A stretch of 64,000 bases of DNA from Pediococcus acidilactici (GCA_024970065.1 CP103908.1:992001-1056000), one strand, 5' to 3'; shown: positions 16,644 through 25,454, counted from the first letter of the stretch. The notes: generated by a model from the letters alone, not told the origin. Program-made: numbers and translations.

Positions 16644-16756
16644 AGTTAATACACTTGAAAGGCTATAATTTGTAGGCTAATAATTGTTTTTTTGCTCAAA
16701 AAAACTTATCATCATTCTAGGTACTGTAAAGTTCAATTTGAATGAAAGGTGATGAG

Positions 16757-18274
16757 ATGACAATGAGCAAAAAGTTTAAGTTCAAAATGCCATCCGCGTA
16801 TACCGTTTTAGTATTTATTATTATTATGATTGGTATTTTAACGTGGTTTATTCCTAGTGGTCACTACGCGATGGATAAAGCCGGGCGCATTATTGCTGGA
16901 ACTTACCAGCAAACTGGATACCGTCCGCAAGGAATTTGGGATATTTGTATGGCACCCATTATTGGAATGATTGGAAACAAATATACTGATGGCGCCATTT
17001 CAATTTCGTTATTTATCTTGGTAATCGGAGGATTTCTAGGAGTTGTTAATAAAACCGAGGCCTTAGATAAGGGGATTAATCAAATCGTCTATAAGTTACA
17101 GGGGCGAGAAAAAGCACTCATTATTATTCTAATGATCCTATTTTCCCTTGGTGGAACAACTTTTGGCATGGGGGAAGAGACGATTGCGTTTTATCCCTTA
17201 CTAATTCCGGTGATGATGAAGGTAGGCTTTGATTCGCTTACTGCCGTTGGGATTGCGTTAATTGGGACCCAAATTGGGTGTTTAGCTTCAACAGTTAACC
17301 CGTTTGCTACGGGAGTTGCTTCTCAAACGATTAATATTTCGATGGGAGACGGATTATTTTCCCGGATTCTTTTGTTAGTTTTATTCGACGTGATTAGTAT
17401 TACGTTTGTTTACCGCTACGCTACTAAAATTAAAAAGGATCCTACTAAATCTTTGGTTTACGGACAACGAGAGGCGGATCAAAAACGCTTTTTGCAAGGA
17501 TTTGACGAAAGTAAAGCTGCGGAAACCGAGCAATTAACCAAAGCACAAAAACGAGTTCTCTTCATTTTCTGTTTAACCTTCGTGATTATGATAATCGCCT
17601 TAATTCCATGGAGTTCAATTAACCCGAACTTCACTTTCTGGGATCAATCGGTAAAATGGCTAACTGGCATTCCATTTATTGGTAAGCTGCTCGGAACGGA
17701 CATCGTTCCGTTTGGGAGCTGGTACTTCAATGAAATCACCATGCTTTTCATCGTGATGGCGGTTGTAATTATGTTTGTGACCCACATGAAGGAAAGCGAA
17801 TTTATTGAAGCTTTTATGAATGGAATGAGCGAGTTATTAAGCGTAGCAATCATTGTGGCGGTTGCGCGGGGGATTCAAGTTATCATGAACGACGCTGCAA
17901 TTACGGATACCGTCCTTCATTGGGGCGAAATGGGGCTCAAGTCGTTACCTAAGACCGTTTTCATTATTTTAACCTACTTGTTCTACATCCCAATGTCATT
18001 CCTAATTCCGTCGACTTCTGGATTAGCATCCGCAACGATGGGTATCTTAGGTCCAATGGCAAACTTTGCCCACGTTGCTGAAAGTACCGTAGTAACTGCG
18101 TTTCAAGCAGCATCCGGCTGGGTAAACTTGATTACGCCAACGTCTGGAATCGTAGTTGGTGCGCTAGGAATCGCACATGTTAACATTACAATTTGGTGGA
18201 AATGGATGGCTAAATTAATGGTCGTTTTATTGATCGCCACGTGTGTATATTTAGCAGTACTAGCAATTATCTAA
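16757..18274 (+). CDS. YfcC-family membrane transporter (ion transporter/DcuC superfamily)
   Basis: The protein has about 505 residues and 11-12 hydrophobic segments. It begins KFKMPSAYTVLVFIIIMIGILTWFIPSGHY and contains GGTTFGMGEETIAFYPLLIPVM, GTQIGCLASTVNPFATGVAS and YIPMSFLIPSTSGLASATMGI, which are YfcC/DUF401-like blocks with two re-entrant GxxNP-type regions. Members are annotated as basic-amino-acid or C4-dicarboxylate transporters; the substrate is not established. The start at 16757 follows AAGGTG by five bases; ATG 16742 lies before the RBS, and 16763 is an alternative. Probably controlled by the upstream LacI-family repressor. Confidence 0.85.
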   Translation: MTMSKKFKFKMPSAYTVLVFIIIMIGILTWFIPSGHYAMDKAGRIIAGTYQQTGYRPQGIWDICMAPIIGMIGNKYTDGAISISLFILVIGGFLGVVNKTEALDKGINQIVYKLQGREKALIIILMILFSLGGTTFGMGEETIAFYPLLIPVMMKVGFDSLTAVGIALIGTQIGCLASTVNPFATGVASQTINISMGDGLFSRILLLVLFDVISITFVYRYATKIKKDPTKSLVYGQREADQKRFLQGFDESKAAETEQLTKAQKRVLFIFCLTFVIMIIALIPWSSINPNFTFWDQSVKWLTGIPFIGKLLGTDIVPFGSWYFNEITMLFIVMAVVIMFVTHMKESEFIEAFMNGMSELLSVAIIVAVARGIQVIMNDAAITDTVLHWGEMGLKSLPKTVFIILTYLFYIPMSFLIPSTSGLASATMGILGPMANFAHVAESTVVTAFQAASGWVNLITPTSGIVVGALGIAHVNITIWWKWMAKLMVVLLIATCVYLAVLAII

Positions 18275-18291
18275 AGTTATCTTAATTAAAT

Positions 18292-18349
18292 AAAAAACAC
18301 GTACTTTATCAGTGAATCAAATTGTGCACTGGTAAGTACGTGTTTTTTA
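18292..18349 (+). terminator. Intrinsic terminator after the YfcC gene
   Basis: Arms AACACGTACTTA (with one offset) and TAAGTACGTGTT are flanked by A6 and T6. The stem is ten or more pairs. Confidence 0.8.
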
Positions 18350-18600
18350 TATTGCAATAGTGTTTGAAGAGCTACGACCATCGTTAATTGGTAAATTTAA
18401 GGATTTTAAATAAATTACACATAAGAAAAGTAAAACTGTTTGAGGAGCAATTAGCTAATTCGGCAAAACGTTATCAAAAGTAAGAGGGAGGTAGATAAAG
18501 TTGTAAATGAATCGCTATAGACTAATTTTCTTTTTCTAGTTTACATAATATATATTATACAAAGTAGACCTAGAATTTAATTATGAAGAATATTTGTAAA
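18350..18600. other. Intergenic stretch with a short orphan reading frame
   Basis: No family was recognised. On the plus strand a frame ending at TAA near 18483 reads LFEEQLANSAKRYQK at its C terminus and resembles the tail of a lost gene; no RBS supports its TTG start. A GGGAGG at 18486-18491 is followed by only a four-codon ATG frame. The rest is A/T-rich and non-coding. Confidence 0.3.
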
Positions 18601-18603
18601 AAA

Positions 18604-18668
18604 CAAAAAATCTATGGTCGTTGCTAACGGCGTTTTGTTCGTGCCGTAAGTCGCCATAGATTTTCTAT
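18604..18668 (-). terminator. Intrinsic terminator after the LCP gene
   Basis: On the minus strand AAAATCTATGG-CG-ACTTACGGC pairs with GCCGTTAGCAACG-ACCATAGATTTTTT and runs into a T-rich tail. The long stem has two inner bulges. Confidence 0.8.
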
Positions 18669-18717
18669 TTAAGTTTATGAACGTTGTTTCAGTACTAGTT
18701 CCACACCAACCACTATA

Positions 18718-19743
18718 CTAATAAGTATTGTCCGTATAGTAAGTGGTATCCAATCCTGCAGTATCGTACATGGTACTGTTAGGATCACTAAAATAATCCT
18801 TGTTTAAAGCATTCAGCCTTGTCTCTGTATTGTTTAACTTTTTCGACGTTAGTCCAAGTGTTTTTCGGAGCTGGTTTGAAGCCATTTGCAAGTTGCTGGT
18901 GGCAATTACTTGGTAAGAGCTTCCGTTGATCCATGCTTCGCGACCGATTAATTGTTTTGTTACCACGTGTTTCGTACATTGGTGATAATGCTTAATTAAC
19001 TTCTCGATTTGCTGCGTAGTTAAATCAGTACTAATGTGTGAGCCTAACTTATTCATTAAAGACGGTATCCTTAGCATATATTGCGGAGCCTGTAATTTAT
19101 GCACGATTTGCATTAAAACTTCTTGCTGGCGTAGTTGACGGCCATAATCACCACGCGGATCTTGGTAGCGCATCCTGGTATAAGCTAAGGCTTCTTTACC
19201 GTTTAAATGATGGGTACCTTTGGGAATTGTTTGGCCATCAAAACTAACGTCAATATCAGTTTTAACGGTTACCCCACCCACAAAATCAACTAAATCTTTT
19301 AAAGCTCCCATATCAATGGTTACGCTATAATCAAGCGGAACACCTAAAAAAGCGCTAACAGTTTTCTTAGCAATTGGGGCTTTACCGATTTCATAAGCTG
19401 CATTAATTTTCTGAACGTCCTTCTTAGTACCATTAGTTTTAATTTCGGCTAATGAATCTCTTGGAATTGAGTAAATTAGCGTTTGTTTAGTTTGCGGATT
19501 TAACGTTGTAATCATCATCGAATCGGATAACCCTCGGTCAATCCGTCCATCAGAGCCCGTGTCGACACCTAATAACAGCACAGAAATCGGCTTACGCCGG
19601 TTAATTTTATTAGATACCGAAAAAGAGCTCGTTTTTATGGTTTTAAACGCTTTATATTCGTAAAATTTAAAAAGTAAAATTCCCACCACTAAAATTGTTA
19701 GTACGATTGACCCTGCATAAATAAATGCTTTTTTCGTTCTCAT
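18718..19743 (-). CDS. LytR-CpsA-Psr (LCP) family cell-wall glycopolymer ligase
   Basis: The 341-residue protein has a short cytoplasmic N terminus (MRTKK), one membrane segment (residues 8-26) and an extracellular LCP domain. Family blocks are ISVLLLGVDTGSDGRIDRGLSD (Asp/Arg contacts to pyrophosphate), SIPRDSLAEI, KINAAYEIG, DLVDFVGGVTV, HLNGKEALAYTRMRYQDPRGDYGRQLRQQEVL (Arg-rich catalytic segment). These enzymes transfer wall teichoic acid or capsule polymers from lipid carriers to peptidoglycan. A Tyr/Asp/Thr-rich tail ends the protein. Convergent with nothing; its own terminator follows. Confidence 0.93.
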   Translation of the reverse strand: MRTKKAFIYAGSIVLTILVVGILLFKFYEYKAFKTIKTSSFSVSNKINRRKPISVLLLGVDTGSDGRIDRGLSDSMMITTLNPQTKQTLIYSIPRDSLAEIKTNGTKKDVQKINAAYEIGKAPIAKKTVSAFLGVPLDYSVTIDMGALKDLVDFVGGVTVKTDIDVSFDGQTIPKGTHHLNGKEALAYTRMRYQDPRGDYGRQLRQQEVLMQIVHKLQAPQYMLRIPSLMNKLGSHISTDLTTQQIEKLIKHYHQCTKHVVTKQLIGREAWINGSSYQVIATSNLQMASNQLRKTLGLTSKKLNNTETRLNALNKDYFSDPNSTMYDTAGLDTTYYTDNTY

Positions 19744-19821
19744 AGTATTTTCCCTCCTGTTCTTAGGAAAACTAAACCATCTTTGAATCGATTCATCAGA
19801 TTAAAGCTTAGGTGTTGCCCG

Positions 19822-22479
19822 TTAGATAAAATTCTTATAACGATGGATATAAACTGATTTAACGATTGTAGCGAGCAAAAGATAGCTAAAAATGGTTGCT
19901 ATTAACCAAATCCAGTAGCTACCTGGGACAGCAGTTAAGCCTAGTGCTTTGCCGATTGGAGTGAATGGAATAATGGTTCCAACGACCATGCCCAAGCTAG
20001 TTACGATCGTTAAAGTGGCCGAAGCGCTACTTTGAACGAAAGGAATTTTATCAGTTCTTAGTGCGTGTAAAACCATGGTCTGGGACCAGAGTGATTCGAT
20101 AAACCATCCACTTTGGAAAAGTGCGATGAAATAAATCTGATTTGTGTGCGTTAAACTTGTAAAATCACCGCCCACAATTGCGGGTCCAATCACGAAAAAC
20201 ATTAGTAAATAGGTGGTAATATCAAAAATGGAGCTAGTTGGACCAAACCAAACCATAAATTTGCCAATGCTGTTAACCCGCCATTTTTTAGGCTTTTGTA
20301 AATAGTCTTTATCCATCGTGTCCCAAGGAACTGACATACAGGAAAGGTCATAAATGAAGTTTAATAAAAGAATTTGCAGAGGTAGCATCGGTAAAAATGG
20401 TAGGAAGATACTTGCGATTAATACGGAAAACATGTTCCCGAAGTTAGAACTCGCGGTTGCTTTAATATACTTCATGATGTTGCCAAATACTTCCCGGCCA
20501 ATTAATATCCCATGTTTCAAAATAACTAAGTCGCTTTCCGTTAAAATTACGTCCGCGGTTTCTTTTACTACGTCCGTGGCCGAATTGACGGATATTCCAA
20601 CGTCAGCCTCTTTAATTGCTGGGACGTCATTAATTCCGTCGCCTAAAAAGCCCACGGTATGCTTATTTTCCCTCAACGCTTTTATGATTCTCCGTTTGTT
20701 TTGCGGGGTCAGTTTTACGAAAACGTTATTTTCGGTGGCCACCTTCCCTAGTTTTTGGTCGGTTAAGTGACCAATATTTTCTCCGCTCACTATACCAGTT
20801 ATCCTTAAACCGACTTGCTGACAGATCGCTTTAGTGACAATCGCATTATCCCCCGACAAAACTTTGATGGTGATCCCCTTTGCCTTCAAAGCTGATAGGG
20901 CTTGTTTAGCAGTTGGCTTAGGAGCATCTAAGAAAGAAAGGATTCCAATAAAACTCAGGTTGGTTTCATCTTTTACAGAACAAGTGTTCGGGGCGGTTTC
21001 TAACCGCTTATGAGCAACCGCCACTACTCGCAAACCAGCTTGGTTTAGTTGCCTAACTTGCCGTAAAATTTTATGTTTAACGTCGTTTGTTAACGGAACT
21101 AACTTGCCTGCAGCGTAAACTGTGCTGGTGATTTCAAGCATCTCTTCAACCGCACCTTTGGTAACTAATTCGTAATGTTGCTTAGCTTGATCTTTGAGGA
21201 TAACTGTCATCCGTCGACGTTCGAAATCGAAAGGAATTTCGTCAATCTTTTGGTAATTAGCTGCTTGAGCCTTAACTTCCGGGATAGCTGCGTTGATAAC
21301 GGCTTGATCTAACGGATTGTTAAAACCAGTTTGGTAACGACTGTTTAAATACGCCCATTTTAAAGTTTCCTCGTCCGTCGTCCCTTGCCAATTTAAATAA
21401 TGGTTTAAGGCAAATTGATTTTGGGTTAACGTACCCGTCTTATCCGTACATAAAACGTCAATCGCACCTAAATTCTGAATGGCTTTTAAATTTTTAATAA
21501 TCGTTCCACTTTTGGCCATTTTAGTTGCTCCCTTAACTAAATTGGTAGTAACAATCATTGGTAGCATTTCGGGGGTAAGTCCGACTGCTACTGAAAGACC
21601 AAATAATAACGCTTCTAGCCAATCCCCTTTGGTTAGTCCGTTAATCAAGAAAATAACGGTAGTCATTATTACAGTGAATTTTATAAATAGATACGAAGTT
21701 TTTCGTATTCCTAGGTCGAAATTAGTTTCGGTTGGCGTAACTGATGCCGAATGAGCAATCCCACCGAACAAAGTTTGGTTTCCAGTCGCTATTACCAGAC
21801 CTTCAGCTTGCCCGTTAGTAACGTAGCTTCCCATAAAAACTAAATTTTCATAGTCCGTTTCGCTTTTGACGGTTTTTTTAGATTGCAAATGGTTCTTTTC
21901 CACTGGATAGCTTTCGCCGGTGAGTGATGCTTCAGAAACCAATAAATCTTTCGACTTAATTAATCGCATGTCAGCAGGAACCATGTCTCCAACAGAAAGT
22001 CGTACGATATCCCCACAAACCACTTGATCTACTGGAATTTTTTGGGTTCCGTGCGCTCTTTTAACTTTGGTGACGGATTTAATCATGGTTTTTAGTTGTT
22101 CTACGGCTTTTGTAGATCGTAATGACTGTATAAGGGTCATCGTTCCGCTTATAATTACCATTCCAAAAATTATTCCACTGCCCAAATAGTTACGTTCCCC
22201 AGGTGGAGCTAAAACCACGTCGGTAGTAAAAGACGCTAAGCCAATGCAAACTAAAACGATTGTGAACGGCGTGACGTAAGCTCCTAAGATAGCACTAAGA
22301 ATTGATTTCTTGGCATTATCCGTTAGTCTATTAGGACCAAATCTATTGCGCATTTTTTGAACCTGGGTTTGATTAAGGCCCGTCGTCGTGATATCAAAAT
22401 CTTTAAACAACTCACGAATACTTGCCTTAGCAAACTTTTCGTAATTGGGTTTTAAATTGGTTTTACCTACATTTCTCAT
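19822..22479 (-). CDS. mgtA: Magnesium-translocating P-type ATPase MgtA
   Basis: The 885-residue P3B-type ATPase includes the TGES actuator loop (SEASLTGESYPVEKNHL), the phosphorylation motif VLCTDKTGTLTQNQ, the nucleotide-binding FDFERRRMTVIL, and the hinge VGFLGDGINDVPAIKEADVGISV. Ten hydrophobic segments flank these. It imports Mg2+ with ATP hydrolysis. The gene is preceded by GGAGGGAG and a long leader with an M-box riboswitch, so it should be expressed when Mg2+ is low. Length and motifs are intact. Confidence 0.96.
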   Translation of the reverse strand: MRNVGKTNLKPNYEKFAKASIRELFKDFDITTTGLNQTQVQKMRNRFGPNRLTDNAKKSILSAILGAYVTPFTIVLVCIGLASFTTDVVLAPPGERNYLGSGIIFGMVIISGTMTLIQSLRSTKAVEQLKTMIKSVTKVKRAHGTQKIPVDQVVCGDIVRLSVGDMVPADMRLIKSKDLLVSEASLTGESYPVEKNHLQSKKTVKSETDYENLVFMGSYVTNGQAEGLVIATGNQTLFGGIAHSASVTPTETNFDLGIRKTSYLFIKFTVIMTTVIFLINGLTKGDWLEALLFGLSVAVGLTPEMLPMIVTTNLVKGATKMAKSGTIIKNLKAIQNLGAIDVLCTDKTGTLTQNQFALNHYLNWQGTTDEETLKWAYLNSRYQTGFNNPLDQAVINAAIPEVKAQAANYQKIDEIPFDFERRRMTVILKDQAKQHYELVTKGAVEEMLEITSTVYAAGKLVPLTNDVKHKILRQVRQLNQAGLRVVAVAHKRLETAPNTCSVKDETNLSFIGILSFLDAPKPTAKQALSALKAKGITIKVLSGDNAIVTKAICQQVGLRITGIVSGENIGHLTDQKLGKVATENNVFVKLTPQNKRRIIKALRENKHTVGFLGDGINDVPAIKEADVGISVNSATDVVKETADVILTESDLVILKHGILIGREVFGNIMKYIKATASSNFGNMFSVLIASIFLPFLPMLPLQILLLNFIYDLSCMSVPWDTMDKDYLQKPKKWRVNSIGKFMVWFGPTSSIFDITTYLLMFFVIGPAIVGGDFTSLTHTNQIYFIALFQSGWFIESLWSQTMVLHALRTDKIPFVQSSASATLTIVTSLGMVVGTIIPFTPIGKALGLTAVPGSYWIWLIATIFSYLLLATIVKSVYIHRYKNFI

Positions 22480-22532
22480 TTTTCTCCCTCCTTAAAAACC
22501 TATAAAAGTTGTTGAGGTGGAGACTTCAGGGC

Positions 22533-22576
22533 AAATAAAAAACGACTTTTTGCCCTGAAGCTCAGCAAAAAGCCGC
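22533..22576 (-). terminator. mgtA: Riboswitch-controlled intrinsic terminator of mgtA
   Basis: On the minus strand GCGGCTTTTTGC (22576-22565) pairs with GCAAAAAGTCGT (22553-22542) through several G-U pairs and is followed by TTTTTT. The competing helix CTTCAGGGCAAA (22560-22549) with TTTGCCCTGAAG (22535-22524) is a perfect 12-bp stem sharing the same bases, so only one can form. This is the expected terminator/antiterminator pair. Confidence 0.7.
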
Positions 22577-22617
22577 ATTTAGTTTATAGTAAGTAAACGC
22601 TGATCTATTCGTTGAGC

Positions 22618-22762
22618 TTTAGCACTATACAACGTAAAAATTTTCCAATTTTAGCTACCTTAAGAAAAGCCTTGAATTCGACAATTCCTGTTCTACCCAT
22701 TAGTGTCTCTCGACATTTTTGGGCAGTAGCCTATGTTTGTATAGGAGCCTCACCTAACAAAT
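22618..22762 (-). promoter_or_regulatory. M-box (ykoK-type) Mg2+ riboswitch upstream of mgtA
   Basis: The minus strand shows the M-box consensus in order: GTTAGGTGAGGCTCC (near 22759), TATACAAACATAGGCTACTG, CCCAAAAATGTCGAGAGACA, CTAATGGGTAG, AACAGGAATTGTCG, AAGGCTTTTCTTAAGGTAGC and the closing AGTGCTAAAGCTC (near 22620). In known M-box RNAs Mg2+ folds the aptamer and favours termination. The position directly before mgtA and a terminator downstream fit that OFF-switch. Confidence 0.95.
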
Positions 22763-22805
22763 GTATTCAATTAAAACAGAGTACCCTGTCATGGTTTCAT
22801 CATAC

Positions 22806-22833
22806 TTTATATTCGCAAATAAAACTAATGCAA
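22806..22833 (-). promoter_or_regulatory. Candidate mgtA promoter
   Basis: On the minus strand TTGCAT (22833-22828) and TATAAA (22811-22806) are separated by 16 bases and lie about 45 bases before the M-box. The elements match sigma-A consensus only in part. Confidence 0.45.
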
Positions 22834-22879
22834 ACCAAACACTTAACTAATTATTTATATTTTTTTCTTGACGGTTATT

Positions 22880-23196
22880 AATAGTAATAATTTTGGGAAA
22901 GGGGGCCTTCCCTGCTAAATCCCGCCTAAATTATATAAAAAGACTGACTAAAAAAACACTTTTTTGATTATGTTTTTTAGTTTTTATAAAGCTGCTCTCC
23001 AAGAGGTTCACTCGCGGGACCTGGCAACTGTTGCATGTAAAATAATTAATTGTTACCCTAATAAAGATATGCAAAACGTGAAGATAAGTGTAGAAAGAAG
23101 GTTTGAATAATCGAATATAAAGACTTTATCTCATGTGTGACAGTAATTAAATTAGGACGTTTTTCTTAAAAAATAATAAATAAAGGAAGTATAAAA
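22880..23196. other. Intergenic leader region before the MFS gene
   Basis: No gene was seen. A T/A-rich hairpin (ACTAAAAAAACA with TGTTTTTTAGT, about 22948-22985) could stop transcription from either side, and GGGAAAGGGGGCCTTCCC (22896-22913) can fold on itself. The stretch CTCGCGGGACCTGGCAACTG near 23011 looks structured but matches no riboswitch class I know. RBS AAAGGAAG precedes the MFS start. Confidence 0.35.
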
Positions 23197-24372
23197 ATGA
23201 AAAACGTCCAAAAACAAGTTCCATCTTTAATGATTATCATCGCATTAGTGGGCTTCCCACAAATTAGTGAATCCATCTTCACTCCCGTCCTCCCTGCCTT
23301 GAGCGCTAATTTAAATGTAGCCGATCGGACTGGTCAGTTAGTAATGAGCACTTACTTTATTGCTTTTGCGGTGGGGGTATTATTTTGGGGTAAGCGTTCG
23401 GATACTAAGGGCCGCAAACCTGCAATGTTAGAAGGCTTATTAGTCTACCTTGTCGGCAACGTCGGACTATTTTTTGCGCCTAATTTTCTAACGATAATTT
23501 TCTTTAGATTGATCCAATCTTTCGGAGCTAGCGTGGGTTCGGTAGTGACCCAAACAATCATGCGAGAAAGTTTCTCGGGAAGTAAGGGAGCTAAGGTTTT
23601 CGCAAACGTGGGCGCAGCCTTAGCCCTCTCCCCTGCTATTGGCCCACTGCTTGGTGGATACGCCCAAACTTACTTTGGCTATCGAAGCGTTTTTGGTGTG
23701 CTAATCGTTATTGCAGTTTCATTGATAATTTATACCGGGGCGCGGTTGCCAGAAACCAATCCGGCAATCGGTGTGAAAGGGCCCAAAATTTCTTTGATTG
23801 CGGTAGTTCGGCGTCTTTTTACAGATCGTAATGTATTGGCCTATGGTTTATTGATCAGCGGAATTAACGGAATTTTATTTAGTTTCTACGCGGAAGCACC
23901 GTTTATTTTTATTGATCATTTTCGTTTCTCACCAGTCCAATATGGAATCATAGGGATTATTATTGCCCTGTCCAGCATTATTGGTGCCATAATGGTTAAC
24001 AAGTTAGTCTTAATCTGGTCGCCCACTAAGATTATTAAATTAGGTTTGATTTTTTCTTTATTGGGCGGACTATTTATGTTCTTAACAGTTTTACAAGATT
24101 CAATAATTGGATTTATTATTGGTACCTTTATTGTTTTCTTAGGTTTATACACTGTACTCCCCCTTTCCTTAAACCTTGCTTTAGTAGGTTATGAAAAAAT
24201 CATTGGGGTGGCTAGTGGAATTTTTAGCTTTGCTTATTACCTCGTGATTAGTTTTCTAACCTATCTAATTAGCATGTTCCACACCGGCTGGGTCGGCACC
24301 TTACCAATTTATATTCTTATAGTAGTTGGGATCATGACCCTGGTTTATTGGCTTAGGTTTAATAATCAGTAA
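23197..24372 (+). CDS. MFS drug-efflux-type transporter (Bcr/CflA-like)
   Basis: The 391-residue protein has 12 hydrophobic segments. Motif A of the MFS lies in the loop between helices 2 and 3 (VLFWGKRSDTKGRKPAMLEG, residues 66-85), and motif C-like ALSPAIGPLLGGYAQTYFGYRSVF (residues 143-166) is characteristic of 12-TM proton-driven drug antiporters such as Bcr/CflA. Likely exports a hydrophobic or cationic compound; the substrate is unknown. It is a single gene. Confidence 0.85.
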   Translation: MKNVQKQVPSLMIIIALVGFPQISESIFTPVLPALSANLNVADRTGQLVMSTYFIAFAVGVLFWGKRSDTKGRKPAMLEGLLVYLVGNVGLFFAPNFLTIIFFRLIQSFGASVGSVVTQTIMRESFSGSKGAKVFANVGAALALSPAIGPLLGGYAQTYFGYRSVFGVLIVIAVSLIIYTGARLPETNPAIGVKGPKISLIAVVRRLFTDRNVLAYGLLISGINGILFSFYAEAPFIFIDHFRFSPVQYGIIGIIIALSSIIGAIMVNKLVLIWSPTKIIKLGLIFSLLGGLFMFLTVLQDSIIGFIIGTFIVFLGLYTVLPLSLNLALVGYEKIIGVASGIFSFAYYLVISFLTYLISMFHTGWVGTLPIYILIVVGIMTLVYWLRFNNQ

Positions 24373-24708
24373 AGCCTAATTCGTTTAAAAATAATAATGA
24401 TTAGCTATTAATTTGGTTAATGAAAGACCATCAACTGAGGATATACAAATTATTAAGCAAATGGATTAATTAGTAAGTACCTTGCGTGCTCCTAAGTTGT
24501 CCTTTTTACGGCTTATAATTTTGGATATTGTTCGGGGATGGTCTTTTTATATTAGATTAAAACGGTAGATGATTTTTGGATTCTAAGACTTTATACAAAA
24601 AGTGCCTAGTTGACATTTAGAACATAAAATAAAAACAATACCCTCTATTGAATGAAACGCTTTCAAGGGATACACTTAGGATATAAACAAAAAGGAAGGC
24701 GACATTTC
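24373..24708. other. Intergenic region with a candidate promoter for the flavodoxin-like reductase
   Basis: TTGACA (24610-24615) is a consensus -35 element; the -10 region (AACAAT/ATACCC, about 24634) is poor. TGAAACGCTTTCA (24653-24665) is a near palindrome resembling the LacI-family site at 16245 but one base shorter. AAAGGAAGG (24691-24699) is the RBS of the next gene. Between 24416 and 24550 lies a possible imperfect hairpin (AAAGACCATC with GATGGTCTTT) that would end the MFS transcript. Confidence 0.4.
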
Positions 24709-25278
24709 ATGAAAACTATCATTTACGTACATCCCTGGGAAGGTAGTTTTAATCACGCAATTCTTGAAAATGTGAAAAAGAAATTTGACCAAAAACATGA
24801 GGATTACCAAGTAATCGATTTGTATAAGGATCAATTTAACCCTACTTTTTCCGCTGAAGAACTGAGCATGTTCAATGCTGGAGATACTCCTTATCTAAAG
24901 GTTAAAGAGTATCAAAAAATGATCAAAGATTCTTCAGAATTGGTCTTCATCTTCCCAATTTGGTGGTTCTACCTGCCAGGAATCTTAAAGGGCTTCTTTG
25001 ACAAAGTAATGTTGAAAAAGTTTGCTTACCAAGTCGACGAGCAAGGCACCTGGACGGGACTCTTAACCAATATTAAGAAAGTAACCGTCATTACCACGGC
25101 TTCCATGACTAAGGAAATTTTAAAAGCTAGCGGTGATCCAATTCAAGGACTGTTTATTAACGGTACCCTAGGATCCGTTGGGATCACGCCTGATAAAGTT
25201 AACTGGCTGCATTTCGGAAACGTGGAAACTGCATCTCCAGAAGAACATACTGCGTTCTTAGAAAAAATACTTGATTAA
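24709..25278 (+). CDS. Flavodoxin-like NAD(P)H dehydrogenase/quinone oxidoreductase (MdaB/KefF type)
   Basis: The 189-residue protein starts at ATG 24709, ten bases after AAAGGAAGG; an in-frame ATG at 24652 has no RBS. It begins MKTIIYVHPWEGSFNHAILENV, the FMN phosphate-binding loop, and contains ELVFIFPIWWFYLPGILKGFFDKVM, the substrate-side signature of the NQO/MdaB family, and KKVTVITTASM. Such enzymes reduce quinones or other electrophiles by two electrons using FMN. No partner gene is adjacent. Confidence 0.87.
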   Translation: MKTIIYVHPWEGSFNHAILENVKKKFDQKHEDYQVIDLYKDQFNPTFSAEELSMFNAGDTPYLKVKEYQKMIKDSSELVFIFPIWWFYLPGILKGFFDKVMLKKFAYQVDEQGTWTGLLTNIKKVTVITTASMTKEILKASGDPIQGLFINGTLGSVGITPDKVNWLHFGNVETASPEEHTAFLEKILD

Positions 25279-25284
25279 ATATAA

Positions 25285-25330
25285 AAACAGCCCTGGCCAT
25301 TAGAAATAATGACTGGGGTTGTTTTTTTTA
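25285..25330 (+). terminator. Intrinsic terminator after the flavodoxin-like gene
   Basis: AAAACAGCCCTGGCCATTA pairs with TGACTGGGGTTGTTTT across the loop GAAATAA, then continues as a T-run. Confidence 0.75.
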
Positions 25331-25346
25331 CTATTTATAACGATGC

Positions 25347-25454
25347 TTACCTATTCCAGTGACCAGTTTTAACTTTAAAATACACCTGAGCGCCAAAAAA
25401 TACTAAATAAGATAGCCCTAAAAATATTAAAGCTCCGGTAATGATACCTGGCAT
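25347..25454 (-). CDS. Putative 35-residue single-pass membrane peptide
   Basis: ATG at 25454 is preceded by AAAGGGAGCGTGAG (SD about ten bases away). The frame runs 35 codons to TAA. It has one hydrophobic segment (IITGALIFLGLSYLVFFGA, residues 4-22) then a basic, hydrophilic tail ending KTGHWNR. No family was recognised. It lies just downstream, on the same strand, of the type I toxin-like locus, and could be a second small membrane peptide of that locus or independent. Confidence 0.4.
   Translation of the reverse strand: MPGIITGALIFLGLSYLVFFGAQVYFKVKTGHWNR

Noticed and set aside
22612..22881. 89-codon plus-strand frame opposite the M-box
   Set aside because: It is antisense to the riboswitch; its apparent amino-acid pattern follows from the conserved RNA sequence.
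23000..23045. Possible T-box-like antiterminator (minus strand, GGTCCCGCGAG)
   Set aside because: The invariant GGTGGnACCGCG core is not met, and no aminoacyl-tRNA synthetase or amino-acid gene is downstream on that strand.
24653..24665. cre-like site TGAAACGCTTTCA before the flavodoxin-like gene
   Set aside because: Its spacing is 13 rather than 14, so the CcpA consensus is not met; kept only as part of the intergenic note.
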